From contig JAYUFR010000221.1 in NCBI GenBank assembly GCA_043738625.1, forward strand, positions 16,290 to 80,289: a stretch of 64,000 bases of DNA, read 5' to 3'. Source of the stretch: JANYCD01 sp043738625 (GTDB lineage Bacteria; Pseudomonadota; Gammaproteobacteria; Burkholderiales; Rhodocyclaceae). Shown here piece after piece: positions 1 to 9,057 of the stretch. The stretch's first letter is position 1; each line of letters starts with the position of its first letter. Position numbers and translations under genes: made by a program. The notes beneath the pieces are model-generated. The model worked only from the letters and a program-made list of their open reading frames with translations. It did no database searches and was not told the DNA's origin.

Positions 1-618
1 TGTGCCGGCGACGCGAATACCCCATATGTCGGTAACCGGCGTGAAGTCCACCGCGGCCTCCGCGTTGAACCGGTCGTAATTGCCATAGCCCACTGTCGCG
101 TAGCCACTGGTATCGCCCATTTGGGGCTTTGTAGTAAAGAAATTGATGGCGCCGCCGGTGGTGTTCCGACCAAACAACGTGCCCTGGGGTCCGCGCACAA
201 TCTCAATCTGATCGAGATCGTAGAGCTGCTGTCCATGGCTGGCTCGGAACGATTGATAGACTTCGTCCACGTAGACTCCTACCGGCGAGGCCGCATTGGA
301 ATTGTACTCGGTGCCGACCCCGATTCCACGCAACGTGAAGTTCGGCTGCGTCTCGCCATAAGCGGAGCCGACCTGCAAATTCGGGATCGAATCGTTGAGA
401 TCCGAGGTGCTGAAAACGCCCTTGCTCCGCAGATCGGCCGCCGACAAGGCAGAAATTGACACAGGCACATCCTGGAGATTTTCCGCTCGCTTGGTCGCCG
501 TCACGATGATTTCTTCCAAGCCGCCACTCGCAGCGGGCTCGGCAACTTGAGCCAGGGCCGCAATCGACACAGCATTTGCGGACAGTATAGCTAGCACTAT
601 TACGTATATTCGCTTCAT
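1..618 (-). CDS. TonB-dependent outer-membrane receptor (N-terminal part, runs off window)
   Basis: Reading the minus strand from the ATG at 618 gives an uninterrupted 206-codon frame that continues past base 1, so only the signal peptide, TonB box and plug domain are visible. The N-terminus has a hydrophobic signal ending near ALAQ. It is followed by a TonB-box region (EEIIVTATKRAENLQDVPVSI, residues about 35-55) and the plug motifs VRGPQGTLFGRNTTGGAINF. These are hallmarks of energised outer-membrane transporters of the sphingomonad/steroid-degrader type. A GGGGAGAG ribosome site precedes the start by about 6 bases. The upstream operator/promoter at 695-737 ties its expression to the island. 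The likely role is substrate uptake, but the ligand is unknown. Confidence 0.9.
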   Translation of the reverse strand, partial: MKRIYVIVLAILSANAVSIAALAQVAEPAASGGLEEIIVTATKRAENLQDVPVSISALSAADLRSKGVFSTSDLNDSIPNLQVGSAYGETQPNFTLRGIGVGTEYNSNAASPVGVYVDEVYQSFRASHGQQLYDLDQIEIVRGPQGTLFGRNTTGGAINFFTTKPQMGDTSGYATVGYGNYDRFNAEAAVDFTPVTDIWGIRVAGT

Positions 619-694
619 CAAACTCTCCCCGGAGTAGCGCGATTGGAATTCAAGATCACTTGCGAGATCTTGTTCTAATTTAATTTTCAACGGT

Positions 695-737
695 AGTGTA
701 GAAAATTAATGCCGGCGGAGTCAACAGCTGTGTAAAA
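695..737 (-). promoter_or_regulatory. Promoter with degenerate island operator, TonB receptor gene
   Basis: On the minus strand TTGACT (719-724) and TACACT (695-700) are separated by 18 bases. The -35 lies in an intact TGTTGAC arm (720-726). The opposite arm (731-737) is poor, matching 4 of 7, so the palindrome scores 11 of 14. The 13-mer AATTTTCTACACT around the -10 recurs exactly in the promoter at 17594-17636, which strengthens this weak operator. The rest of the 619-875 gap shows no gene. Confidence 0.55.
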
Positions 738-875
738 AATAATTGCGGAGAGATTGGATGTCCATCGTTGTTTGGTGCAATGCACATTCTTCGATGGGAC
801 TGAAACCCCCTAATGCACCGTAAAGTCTTACCCGAGATCCACCCTAGGCAATCGAGGCTATGCTGAACAAGACAA

Positions 876-1541
876 TCACACGACTTTTTCTTCCAGCTTA
901 AACATAACCGGTGCGGTATCGCGAACCGATGGACGGTCGCGCAGCTGCGCGTCGAATCGTCTAAGATTTCCGTATAGTTTGCGCCAGTCGTCTATCGTAG
1001 GATCAAGCGCTTGCCAGTCAACCATCATTCCAACCCCTGCAGCAAGGTCCTGATTACCAAGAACCGCAACAGTCGCGATATCGGCGAGGCCGAAGCGATT
1101 CCCAACAAAGAACTGCCGATCAGCAAGTCGTCGATCCAGTTCACGCAGGCCACCCACCACTTTTCGCAGCTGACGCCGCGCCCACTCAAGACTGGGATGT
1201 TCGCGCTGTTTTTCAAAGAAAAGCTGAACCGTAGCATCCATGACACCTTCCGCGATCACTTGAATTCGCTTTGCTTCAAGAATGCCATCAGCATCGGCGG
1301 GTAGCATCGATGGTTCGGGGTAGGTGTGTTCGAGCCACTCCATGATGAATGTGGACTCATAGATCGGTTCTCCTTCATCGGGTATTAGAATAGGGAGCTG
1401 CTCAAGCGGGTTGTAGCGCGGAGTTGCGGTGTCGGTGTGCCAGGGCACTTCGTTCTGGATCGTAAAGGGCACGCCCTTCTCTAGCAAAGCTATGCGCACC
1501 TTACGGGCAAATGGACTCGGCGTTGCACTAATTAGAAGCAT
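876..1541 (-). CDS. Glutathione S-transferase family protein
   Basis: A 221-residue soluble protein with an N-terminal thioredoxin-like GST domain. It starts MLLISATPSPFARKVRIALLEKG, the usual glutathione-site strand and helix, and NPLEQLPIL and YESTFIMEWLE follow the cis-Pro and gamma-Glu-binding regions. A helical C-terminal domain contains GLADIATVAVL. It probably conjugates glutathione to, or isomerises, a reactive intermediate; the substrate cannot be read from sequence. It lies 30 bases downstream of the SDR at 1572 in one minus-strand unit. A paralogue of exactly the same length is at 57998-58663, near the other end of the island. Confidence 0.85.
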   Translation of the reverse strand: MLLISATPSPFARKVRIALLEKGVPFTIQNEVPWHTDTATPRYNPLEQLPILIPDEGEPIYESTFIMEWLEHTYPEPSMLPADADGILEAKRIQVIAEGVMDATVQLFFEKQREHPSLEWARRQLRKVVGGLRELDRRLADRQFFVGNRFGLADIATVAVLGNQDLAAGVGMMVDWQALDPTIDDWRKLYGNLRRFDAQLRDRPSVRDTAPVMFKLEEKVV

Positions 1542-1571
1542 GGCATTTTCACCTTTATAAAAGCCTGCGGC

Positions 1572-2342
1572 TCAATTCATCCAAAGCCCACCCGTTACGT
1601 TGACGGCCTGCCCAGTCATGTAACCGGCCCGAGCCGACGCGAGGAACGCGACCACCTCAGCAATCTCGCGGGGGTAACCTGGCCGACCCAAAGGCAGCGA
1701 TTTGGCGCGGCTTGCAACGTCTGGAAGACCTTGGGCACGGTTCAAGACTTCCGCTTGTGTGCGCATATTCGTATCGATGATGATTCCCGGGCAAACGGCA
1801 TTCACTCGTATACCAAATGGGCCGAATTCTTCCGCTAGGCTCTGCGTCAAATTCAGTATAGCGGCCTTAGTCGCGCCGTAGGCGGCATGGTTCGCCACGC
1901 CCTTTTTGCCTGTCCAGGAGGATATGTTGACAATATTTCCAGAACGGCGCTCGACCATGCCGGCAAGTATGGCTTGGCAGAAGAAGAAAACGCCATCTAG
2001 GTTGACTGCGAAACACTCCCGCCAATCGTTTTCGGTCAAGTCAAGAAACTTGCAGGTACGCAAAATACCTGCATTGTTGACGAGAATGTCGATAGAGTCG
2101 AACTCGTTTGCAAACAACTGGGTAGCCAAAACAACATCGGCGCGCCTGGCGACGTTTCCAACGGCAATCACCGCCTTGCGACCCAGGCGGCGCACCTCAT
2201 CCGCAGTCTCAAGCATCGCTCGCTCGTTGATATCGAACAGGCCGAGGTTGCAACCGTCCCTCGCGAGTTGTAGTGCGACCTCGCGGCCAATGCCGGCTCC
2301 GGCACCGGTTACAATCGCAACTTGATCGGCAAGCGGCTCCAT
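1572..2342 (-). CDS. Short-chain dehydrogenase/reductase (SDR)
   Basis: A 256-residue classical SDR. The dinucleotide motif TGAGAGIG lies at residues 12-19, NNAG near 90, and the catalytic Ser/Tyr/Lys are visible in NISSWTG and YGATK. C-terminal AGYMTGQAVNVTGG is typical of the FabG-like clan. It would interconvert a hydroxyl and a keto group with NAD(P)H. It is the first gene of a short minus-strand unit with the GST and is divergent from the BVMO at 2455, with a 112-base gap in which I see no convincing island operator. It is one of seven SDRs in the window; the specific alcohol is unknown. Confidence 0.9.
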   Translation of the reverse strand: MEPLADQVAIVTGAGAGIGREVALQLARDGCNLGLFDINERAMLETADEVRRLGRKAVIAVGNVARRADVVLATQLFANEFDSIDILVNNAGILRTCKFLDLTENDWRECFAVNLDGVFFFCQAILAGMVERRSGNIVNISSWTGKKGVANHAAYGATKAAILNLTQSLAEEFGPFGIRVNAVCPGIIIDTNMRTQAEVLNRAQGLPDVASRAKSLPLGRPGYPREIAEVVAFLASARAGYMTGQAVNVTGGLWMN

Positions 2343-2454
2343 ATCTATACTCTGTAAGTCCCAAGCGATTGTTAATCCTTAATATCGGTAAACTTACACT
2401 ATTTTCGCAACAGCCGCGTGCGGTTCTCACTATCAGTTTGGAGCGACACATTTT

Positions 2455-4068
2455 ATGGCACCTACCCGTTTAAGGCCTGCGACCGATTTTGATGCCGTAG
2501 TTGTGGGGGCGGGCTTTGCGGGCTTGTACATGTTGTACAAGCTGCGCCAGCTGGGTATATCGACTCGAGTATATGAAATCGGGAGCGGTGTCGGAGGTAC
2601 TTGGTTCTGGAACCGCTATCCGGGCGCCCGTTGCGATGTCGAGAGTATGCAGTATTCCTACTCTTTCTCGGAGGAGTTGCAACAGGAATGGGAATGGACT
2701 GAGCGCTATCCCGCGCAAGCGGAGATTCTGCAATACATTGAGCACGTCGCAGACCGATTCGACCTGCGTCGCGACATTCAGTTAAAGACACGTATCGTTT
2801 CGGCGCACTTCGATGAGGACAAAGATCTTTGGCGTATCGTCACCGACGCTGGCGAAAAGGTGACGGCGAAGTTTTGCATCATGGCGACGGGCGCGCTGTC
2901 CGCTGCCAGGAAACCCGACATTGAAGGGTTGGATAGCTTCAAAGGCGATTGGTACCACACTGGTTACTGGCCACACGCCCCAGTCGATTTCACGGGACAG
3001 CGCATCGCGGTGATCGGCACCGGCTCCTCGGGTATCCAGGTAACACCGGTCCTCGCCCAGCAAGCCAAACATGTCTACGTTTTCCAGCGCACGCCGAACT
3101 TCAGCATTCCAGCCTGGAATGCTCCCTTGTCGAAGGTAGCGCAAGATGATTGGAAGAAAAATTACCCGCAGCATCGCGCGACCGCGAAAGCAACGCGGTC
3201 GGGTGCGCTCTACGAATATAGTCAGCGCAGCGCATTCGACGTAACCGAGGCTGAGCGACAGCGGGAATTCGAAGCCAGATGGGCACGTGGAGGCGCAAAT
3301 TTCACCCATGCCTTCAACGATATCTTTCGCTACAAACCGGCAAACGACACGGCCGCGGATTTTGTGAGAGGCATGATCCGCAAAATCGTCAAGGATCCAG
3401 AGGTCGCCGCGAAACTAATTCCGATGGATCATGCCATTGGCACGAAACGGATCTGTGTAGATACCGACTATTATGCGACCTTCAATCGCCCGAACGTAAC
3501 GCTCGTGGACGTCCGCGCCTCGCCCATCATTAGTATTGGCGCACACGCGATCAATACGCGAGACCAACGTATTGAAGTGGATAAGATCGTTTTCGCGACG
3601 GGATATGACGCGGTAACCGGCTCGCTCGCGCGCATCGATATCAGAGGGCGAGCCGGTGAAGAACTCAAACAGAAGTGGCTGGCCGGTCCCAAAACTTATC
3701 TTGGACTGATGAGCACCGGATATCCCAATCTTTTCATCATTACCGGACCTGGCAGTCCGTCGGTACTGACGAACATGGTCACGGCGATTGAGCAGCATGT
3801 CGAGTGGATCGCCGATTGCCTGGCGTATATGCAACATCAGAAACACCTATCGATCGAAGCCACTCTCCCAGCCGAAAATAATTGGGTCGTGCACGTCAAC
3901 GAGGTCGCCGACGCGACGCTATTTCCGCGGACAGCCTCTTGGTATATGGGAGCGAACATCCCCGGAAAGCCACGCATTTTCCTTCCGTATGTTGGAGGCC
4001 TAGGAGCCTATAGCGAAATTTGCAGGGGCGTGGCTGCCGACAGTTACCGTGGTTTCGCCTTCAAATAA
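2455..4068 (+). CDS. Type I Baeyer-Villiger monooxygenase, cyclohexanone/steroid monooxygenase type
   Basis: A 537-residue FAD/NADPH monooxygenase that inserts oxygen next to a carbonyl, giving an ester or lactone. The FAD Rossmann motif GAGFAG is at residues 18-23 and GGTWFWNRYPGARCD follows. The type I fingerprint FKGDWYHTGYWP lies at 162-173 and the NADPH motif GTGSSG at 188-193. Length and the NRYPGARCD block match cyclohexanone and steroid monooxygenases. It is transcribed alone, just upstream of the ligase operon, and closely resembles the BVMO at 13960. A GGAG ribosome site lies about 11 bases before the ATG. The ring ketone attacked is not known. Confidence 0.93.
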   Translation: MAPTRLRPATDFDAVVVGAGFAGLYMLYKLRQLGISTRVYEIGSGVGGTWFWNRYPGARCDVESMQYSYSFSEELQQEWEWTERYPAQAEILQYIEHVADRFDLRRDIQLKTRIVSAHFDEDKDLWRIVTDAGEKVTAKFCIMATGALSAARKPDIEGLDSFKGDWYHTGYWPHAPVDFTGQRIAVIGTGSSGIQVTPVLAQQAKHVYVFQRTPNFSIPAWNAPLSKVAQDDWKKNYPQHRATAKATRSGALYEYSQRSAFDVTEAERQREFEARWARGGANFTHAFNDIFRYKPANDTAADFVRGMIRKIVKDPEVAAKLIPMDHAIGTKRICVDTDYYATFNRPNVTLVDVRASPIISIGAHAINTRDQRIEVDKIVFATGYDAVTGSLARIDIRGRAGEELKQKWLAGPKTYLGLMSTGYPNLFIITGPGSPSVLTNMVTAIEQHVEWIADCLAYMQHQKHLSIEATLPAENNWVVHVNEVADATLFPRTASWYMGANIPGKPRIFLPYVGGLGAYSEICRGVAADSYRGFAFK

Positions 4069-4073
4069 ATTAA

Positions 4074-4115
4074 ATCATCACGGGTGTTGACAGAATCTCA
4101 ACTCGAACGTATGAA
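4074..4115 (+). promoter_or_regulatory. Island operator and promoter, ligase-aldolase operon
   Basis: ATCATCA-CGGG-TGTTGAC at 4074-4091 matches 12 of 14 arm positions of the island palindrome. TTGACA (4087-4092) is followed after 17 bases by TATGAA (4110-4115), a good sigma70-like pair. Transcription would start near 4122, which makes the upstream ATG codons at 4111 and 4115 unusable and favours the ligase start at 4157. Confidence 0.6.
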
Positions 4116-4156
4116 TGGGCGTATTGATCGCTGCTCAAAATAGGGAATTTGGTCAT

Positions 4157-5815
4157 ATGATTGCCGCGCCGTTCAGCCGTACGCTTCCCTCCTTGCTCGA
4201 TGAACAGGCTTTTCTAGGCGGTCAGCGGATTGCCGTCATTGCCAACGACCATGAATATTCCTATGCCGATCTCGCGCGGCGCTCGCGCCAGTTGGCGAGC
4301 GCATTGCGCGCCCGCGGAGTGCGGCGTGGTGAACGGATCGGCATACTCTTGAGCAATCGGATCGAATGGCTGGAAATTTGTTTCGGCGCGAGTGCCGCCG
4401 GGGCGACTATCGTGCCCATCAGTACCTGGTCGAAAGAACAAGAGCTCGAATTCATCTTGCAAGATGCTGGCATACGCACGCTGTTCACCCTGCCGCAGCT
4501 CGGCAAGGAAGATTTCGCCGGCCTGTTGCGAAATCTCGTTCCTGAGGCCCATCAAAACCGCTCAGTGGGAGAGTGGCGCTCCGAACGTCTGCCTTTGCTG
4601 CGGAATCTAGTGTTGGTGAGCGCTCAGGGGGGCACTCCTGGCATGGGATGGTCTCGCTATGAAGACCTGTTCATGGATGCCGCGGCGATTACCGAGACCT
4701 TAGCACCGGGAGACGGACCTAGCGCGACAGACGACGCCTTTATCCTGTACACCTCCGGTTCGACCAACAAACCCAAAGCCGTACCGCTGGCCCATTTCGG
4801 CCTGATCGAGAACGGCTTCAATATCGGCGAGCGCCAAGGACTTGAACCGCAGGATCGCGTGCTCGCCGCAATCCCATTGTTTTGGGCCTATGGAGCGGCC
4901 AATGCGCTACCAGCAACCTTTAGCCACGCCTCGACGCTGGTGCTACAAGAACGTTTCGAAGCCGCCGGAGCGCTTGCCCTGATCGAACGCCACCGCTGCA
5001 CGTCCATCTATACCCTGCCAGGGATGACGACGGCTCTCATCCGGCATCCGACTTTTAACCCTAAACGCACGCGTAGCCTGCGGACCGGCCTAACCATTGG
5101 AAATCCGCAGGACGTCGTCAACGCCGCCACGGTGCTGGGCGCATCCCGGATTTGCAACATCTATGGCTCCAGCGAAACCTATGGCAATTGCTGCGTAACT
5201 CCCAGCAGTTGGCCGCTGGATCGTCGTTCTTCCTGCCAAGGGCCTCCGCTTCCCGGAGTGTCGATTCGGCTGACGGATGTAAAGACCGGCGCCCCTGCCA
5301 AGTCCGGATCCTCCGGCCTCATCGAGGTTCACGGCTATCTAATGGGCGGCTACCTAGGTCACAGCGCCGTCCAGAATGCCGAGGTCTTCACCGCAGACGG
5401 CTGGTATCGGAGCGGGGACATGGGTCAGTTCTCCGCCGAGGGCGATATCATTTTCATGGGCCGAAATTCGGAAATGATCAAACGTTCCGGCATCAATATC
5501 TCGCCCGCTGATGTAGAAGATATCTTGATGCAACATCGAAGCGTTGCCGAAGCAGGCGTGGTCGGTGCGCCAGACCTCGAAAAAGGCGAAGAGATCGTCG
5601 CCTTCGTGGTTGCCGTCGCGGGAGCCTCTATTACGGCAGAAGAACTCTTCGCGCATTGCCGATCGGTGGCGTCGCAATATAAGGTGCCCGACCGCATCGA
5701 GTTCCGAGACGGCCTGCCAGCGAGTGCAACCGGAAAACTACTGCGTCAGCCTTTAAAACAAGAAGCATTGAATTTGCGCAAGCGCCCGCTGCAAGGGATT
5801 TCAAATGACGCTTAA
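4157..5815 (+). CDS. AMP-forming acyl-CoA ligase
   Basis: An ANL-superfamily adenylate-forming enzyme of 552 residues that activates a carboxylic acid to its CoA thioester. Visible motifs are the P-loop ILYTSGSTNKPKAVP, YGSSETYG, the hinge region YRSGDMGQF and the C-terminal catalytic lysine in SATGKLLRQ. The ATG at 4157 is chosen because AGGGAA lies upstream and the predicted promoter ends at 4115; an in-frame ATG at 4115 would add 14 residues. The P-loop is unusual in having Asn-Lys where Thr-Gly is common. It overlaps the next gene by 11 bases, indicating one operon. The acid is unknown, but the position suggests a ring-opened intermediate. Confidence 0.9.
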   Translation: MIAAPFSRTLPSLLDEQAFLGGQRIAVIANDHEYSYADLARRSRQLASALRARGVRRGERIGILLSNRIEWLEICFGASAAGATIVPISTWSKEQELEFILQDAGIRTLFTLPQLGKEDFAGLLRNLVPEAHQNRSVGEWRSERLPLLRNLVLVSAQGGTPGMGWSRYEDLFMDAAAITETLAPGDGPSATDDAFILYTSGSTNKPKAVPLAHFGLIENGFNIGERQGLEPQDRVLAAIPLFWAYGAANALPATFSHASTLVLQERFEAAGALALIERHRCTSIYTLPGMTTALIRHPTFNPKRTRSLRTGLTIGNPQDVVNAATVLGASRICNIYGSSETYGNCCVTPSSWPLDRRSSCQGPPLPGVSIRLTDVKTGAPAKSGSSGLIEVHGYLMGGYLGHSAVQNAEVFTADGWYRSGDMGQFSAEGDIIFMGRNSEMIKRSGINISPADVEDILMQHRSVAEAGVVGAPDLEKGEEIVAFVVAVAGASITAEELFAHCRSVASQYKVPDRIEFRDGLPASATGKLLRQPLKQEALNLRKRPLQGISNDA

Positions 5816-6686
5816 TGCATGGGGCGTTTGGGGAGTGGACGACGAAATCGGCGCGTTGAATCGCGTGACATCTCGCGAGGTGGTGAACGCCGCATCGTTG
5901 GTGCGCCTAGGTCGCGTGGTGGCACTGGCACAGCCGCTGTCGAAGCACACTCCGGTGCCTAGCCACCGAACCTCGATGCAGCACTTTATGAATCGTGACG
6001 GTGGGGACTATGCGGCGGGTGCCCGCCGCCCGCACGGGTTTCAGTTCGCTGAGGACACGGTGGTCTTGCCGGTGCACCTGGGTACCCACATCGATGCGCT
6101 GTGTCATGCGTGGTACGGCGACCAGCTGTATAACGGTCATCCCAGCACCGAGATAAACAGCACTTCCGGGGCCAAGCGATGCGGCGTTGATAAACTACCA
6201 CCAATCGTCGCACGAGGCGTGCTGCTGGACGTTGCAAAATCTCATGGCGGCCCACTGCCCTCGGGTTATTCAATTGGACGCGCCGAACTTGAGGCTACCG
6301 CGGATCGCGCCGGCATCGAACTGTGTAACGGCGATGCGGTTCTTATCCGTACCGGCTGGCTGGAAAGTCAGGCAGGGCGGGCCCCACGACTAGTCGATTT
6401 CAATACCGAGCCGGGTATCGATGTGGAGGCTGCGCTATGGCTGGCAACCTCAGGAGTCGCGCTCGTCGGCGCAGATAATTTCGCGATCGAGGTCATACCG
6501 TTTCCAGCGGGCCAGGTCTTCCCGGTACACCAGCGATTAATTCGCGACTACGGTATACCGTTACTAGAGGGGCTCGTCTTGCAGGAGTTTGCGGCCTGTG
6601 GTGTCAATGATTTCCTGTTCGTAGCAGCAGCGTTGCCGATCGTTGGCGGCACGGGAAGCCCCATAACGCCCGTGGCGATTTTTTAA
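5805..6686 (+). CDS. Cyclase-family metal-dependent hydrolase
   Basis: A 293-residue member of the 'cyclase' (KynB-like) family of metal-dependent hydrolases. The metal-site motif HLGTHIDALCH matches HxGTHxDxxxH. Members hydrolyse amides such as formylkynurenine, or act on cyclic diones and lactone-like bonds. The gene is embedded between a CoA ligase and thiolase-like genes, so a role in ring cleavage of a cyclic intermediate is more likely than tryptophan breakdown. It overlaps the ligase stop by 11 bases and is followed 9 bases later by the next gene. A divergent second copy is at 43000-43812. Confidence 0.85.
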   Translation: MTLNAWGVWGVDDEIGALNRVTSREVVNAASLVRLGRVVALAQPLSKHTPVPSHRTSMQHFMNRDGGDYAAGARRPHGFQFAEDTVVLPVHLGTHIDALCHAWYGDQLYNGHPSTEINSTSGAKRCGVDKLPPIVARGVLLDVAKSHGGPLPSGYSIGRAELEATADRAGIELCNGDAVLIRTGWLESQAGRAPRLVDFNTEPGIDVEAALWLATSGVALVGADNFAIEVIPFPAGQVFPVHQRLIRDYGIPLLEGLVLQEFAACGVNDFLFVAAALPIVGGTGSPITPVAIF

Positions 6687-6695
6687 GGAGTCAGC

Positions 6696-7862
6696 ATGTC
6701 GAGTTCCAGATTAGTTGGCGTGATTGGAAGCGCGATCCACGCCGTCGTGCTCGACGTAGAGAGGCGATCCCTTGAGGAGATCATCTACGATGCCGTGCAG
6801 GAGTGTTTACGCGACGCGGGTGTGACGTCCGCTGACTTTGAGGGGATCGTGGTTGCCAGCAACGACCAATATGATGGTCGGGCCATCTCAGTTATGGCCG
6901 CGTCGGGATCGGTTGGAGGAGTCGATCGCGACATCCTCTCGACCCCCTCAGCCGCCGAACATGCCTTTGTCATGGGCACGCTGCGCGTGGCGTCGGGTCA
7001 ATTCGACACGCAGCTGGTCGTTTCCTGGGGCACCAGGGAAGCCTCCTCGCAGTCGGAAGTCGAGCGGCTCGCCGCCGATCCCTACTACCATCGCGCTCTG
7101 CCCTTGGATGACCTCGCAGGCCAAGCGTTGCAGGCCTCCGCGATCCTGAGCGCCATGCCCTCGGCAGAGGCGCTGACGCGTCGGATCCTCATGAAGAATC
7201 GCGCGAACGGACTGATCGCTTTTCCAGATACTGCCGCGACATGCCCGACCCATGACGAGGTAATGGCAAGCCGAGTGCGGCGCTGGCCATTGAGGGATGC
7301 AATGATCTCACCGCGCACGACCGGCGTGGTGGCACTATTTCTGGCGTCGGAAGAATTCATCGAGGCGCGACGCATCGACGCCGCTTGGATTGCGGGAATG
7401 GGATGGGCCACGGAACCGAGCTTCCTCGGCGATCGCGACCTTGCACAAGCCCCTGCACTCGTTGCCGCCGCGAAGGTCGCTTACCGCGAAGCCGGTGTTG
7501 CCGATCCGGCCACCGCGTTCGATTTAGCTGAGGTCGCCGACGCCACGGCTTATCAGGAACTGCTGGCCTATGAAGCTTTAGGCCTAGCGTCGCGTAAAGA
7601 CTGGCAGGCCAAAGTGTCAGAGGGTAGTTTCGGGCCCACGGGTGACCTTCCGGTCAACCTTTCCGGTGGTGCTGTTAGCCGAAACCCAACTTTTTGCGCG
7701 GGACTGGTGGCGATCGGGGAAGTGGCAAACCAGGTGAGGGGGCGCGCCGGACGGATCCAAAAGCCAATCGTCCGCCAGGCACTCGCGCATGCTGCCAGCG
7801 GGATCGCCATGCAGTATCAAACTGTCGTCGTACTCCGATCGAGCAAAGGAGCCAGCCAATGA
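6696..7862 (+). CDS. Thiolase-like protein, probably non-catalytic partner subunit
   Basis: A 388-residue thiolase-fold (SCP-x/Ltp-like) protein. The fold is suggested by LEEIIYDAVQECLRDAGV, DAAWIAGMG and C-terminal VNLSGGAVSRNP. The nucleophilic Cys segment of thiolases is replaced by STPSAAEHAF near residue 85, and no C-terminal GHP His motif or CxG Cys motif is present. That makes condensing or thiolytic activity unlikely. TAAGGAGT precedes the ATG. The stop overlaps the start of the next thiolase-like gene (ATGA), so the two proteins are probably made in equal amounts and pair. A structural subunit of an acyl-CoA lyase complex is the best inference. Confidence 0.8.
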   Translation: MSSSRLVGVIGSAIHAVVLDVERRSLEEIIYDAVQECLRDAGVTSADFEGIVVASNDQYDGRAISVMAASGSVGGVDRDILSTPSAAEHAFVMGTLRVASGQFDTQLVVSWGTREASSQSEVERLAADPYYHRALPLDDLAGQALQASAILSAMPSAEALTRRILMKNRANGLIAFPDTAATCPTHDEVMASRVRRWPLRDAMISPRTTGVVALFLASEEFIEARRIDAAWIAGMGWATEPSFLGDRDLAQAPALVAAAKVAYREAGVADPATAFDLAEVADATAYQELLAYEALGLASRKDWQAKVSEGSFGPTGDLPVNLSGGAVSRNPTFCAGLVAIGEVANQVRGRAGRIQKPIVRQALAHAASGIAMQYQTVVVLRSSKGASQ

Positions 7863-9040
7863 GCGGTCAACGAGTCGGTATCATTGGCATTGGACAGTCG
7901 GCATTTCGCCGCAAGCGTGATGATGCCAGCTACCCCGATCTGGTGCGCGAGGCCGTCAATCTGGCCATGCGGGATGCGAGCCTTAACTTTGAAGACATTG
8001 AAGCCGTAATCTATTCGTTGTCCCCGGATGCCATGGTGGGCATCGGCAACGCCGAGCGGGCGGGTGTGGATGCGGTGGGCGCACGCAGCAAGCCATTCCT
8101 GCGCATTAACACCGGTGGCGCAACGGGCATATCGAGTGTCATTGCCGCGTGGTCGCATGTCGCCGCGGGCGCGTACGATGTAGTGCTGACGGCCGGTGCC
8201 GACAAGGTCGGTGAGTGCGGCGACAGCCAGACCGTACTGAATAAGATCTGGGACCCAACCTACGAGCGCCAGTTGCCACTCGGCACGATCAACATGCTGG
8301 CGATGTCAGCCGTCCGTTACATGCATAAGTACGACATGACCCAGAACGACATGGCCAAGGTGGTGGTCAAGAACCGTGCGCATGCCGCGCTTAACCCCAA
8401 CGCACATCTGAGCGCCGAAACCACTGAAGCAGAAGTAATGGCGTCTCGCATGATATCTTGGCCGATTAAGCTTTTTGATTGTTGCCCGCAATCGAGCGGC
8501 GGGTGCGCCATGGTGCTGGCATCCGAACGCTACATTAAGGATCGCGGTCTTGATGCGGTCTGGATCTCCGGCCTTTCCCAATGTGCGGAGACTTACTATC
8601 TGGGCGATCGGATGGGAGTCGGCTTTACCGCTGATCATGCCGACGCACATGCATTAGGAAAGTCCTTCGAGCGCTCGTTCCGTATGGCGGGCATCAAAAA
8701 TCCCAGGCGCCAAGTCGATGTGGCAGAGCTGTATGCACCGTTCAGCAACACCGAATTCCATTCGATTGAGGCCGCGGGCTTGGCCGATCTCGGTCAGTCG
8801 CCCGCGATGCTGCGCGAGGGGCAGTTTTACTTAGGAAAAACAGGACCGGTCGTGAACCCTTCAGGTGGCACGCTGTGCACCAACGCCATTGCAGTGACTG
8901 CCATGGTACGTGTCGCAGAAGTGGCTCTGCAAGTCTGGGGACGGGCCGGCGCTCATCAAGTGCGAGGCGCCAAGATCGGAATTGCAAGCGGTAACGGCGG
9001 CGACCACCAATTCTTCGGCACAATGGTCGTAGAAGCTTAA
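7859..9040 (+). CDS. SCP-x/Ltp2-like thiolase-fold protein, candidate acyl-CoA retro-aldolase
   Basis: A 393-residue thiolase-superfamily protein starting at the ATG overlapping the previous stop, with AAAGGAG upstream; a longer in-frame reading from 7694 lies inside the previous gene. The Cys position of thiolases is Ala88 in NTGGATGIS, and the usual SGG..GHP loop reads NPSGGTLCTNA, without His. Steroid side-chain aldolases of the Ltp2 type also lack the thiolase Cys and work with a DUF35 partner, which is what follows here at 9058. I therefore infer C-C cleavage of a beta-hydroxyacyl-CoA, not thiolysis; this is unproven. Confidence 0.82.
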   Translation: MSGQRVGIIGIGQSAFRRKRDDASYPDLVREAVNLAMRDASLNFEDIEAVIYSLSPDAMVGIGNAERAGVDAVGARSKPFLRINTGGATGISSVIAAWSHVAAGAYDVVLTAGADKVGECGDSQTVLNKIWDPTYERQLPLGTINMLAMSAVRYMHKYDMTQNDMAKVVVKNRAHAALNPNAHLSAETTEAEVMASRMISWPIKLFDCCPQSSGGCAMVLASERYIKDRGLDAVWISGLSQCAETYYLGDRMGVGFTADHADAHALGKSFERSFRMAGIKNPRRQVDVAELYAPFSNTEFHSIEAAGLADLGQSPAMLREGQFYLGKTGPVVNPSGGTLCTNAIAVTAMVRVAEVALQVWGRAGAHQVRGAKIGIASGNGGDHQFFGTMVVEA

Positions 9041-9057
9041 TCTTAGAAGGACTGAAA

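Noticed and set aside
121..459. Plus-strand open frame of 112 codons
   Set aside because: It lies opposite the TonB receptor plug, whose minus-strand frame is open to base 1 and has clear family motifs.
2359..2376. Possible operator between the SDR (2342) and BVMO (2455)
   Set aside because: TGTTAAT is a weak arm and the other arm matches only 2 of 7 positions.
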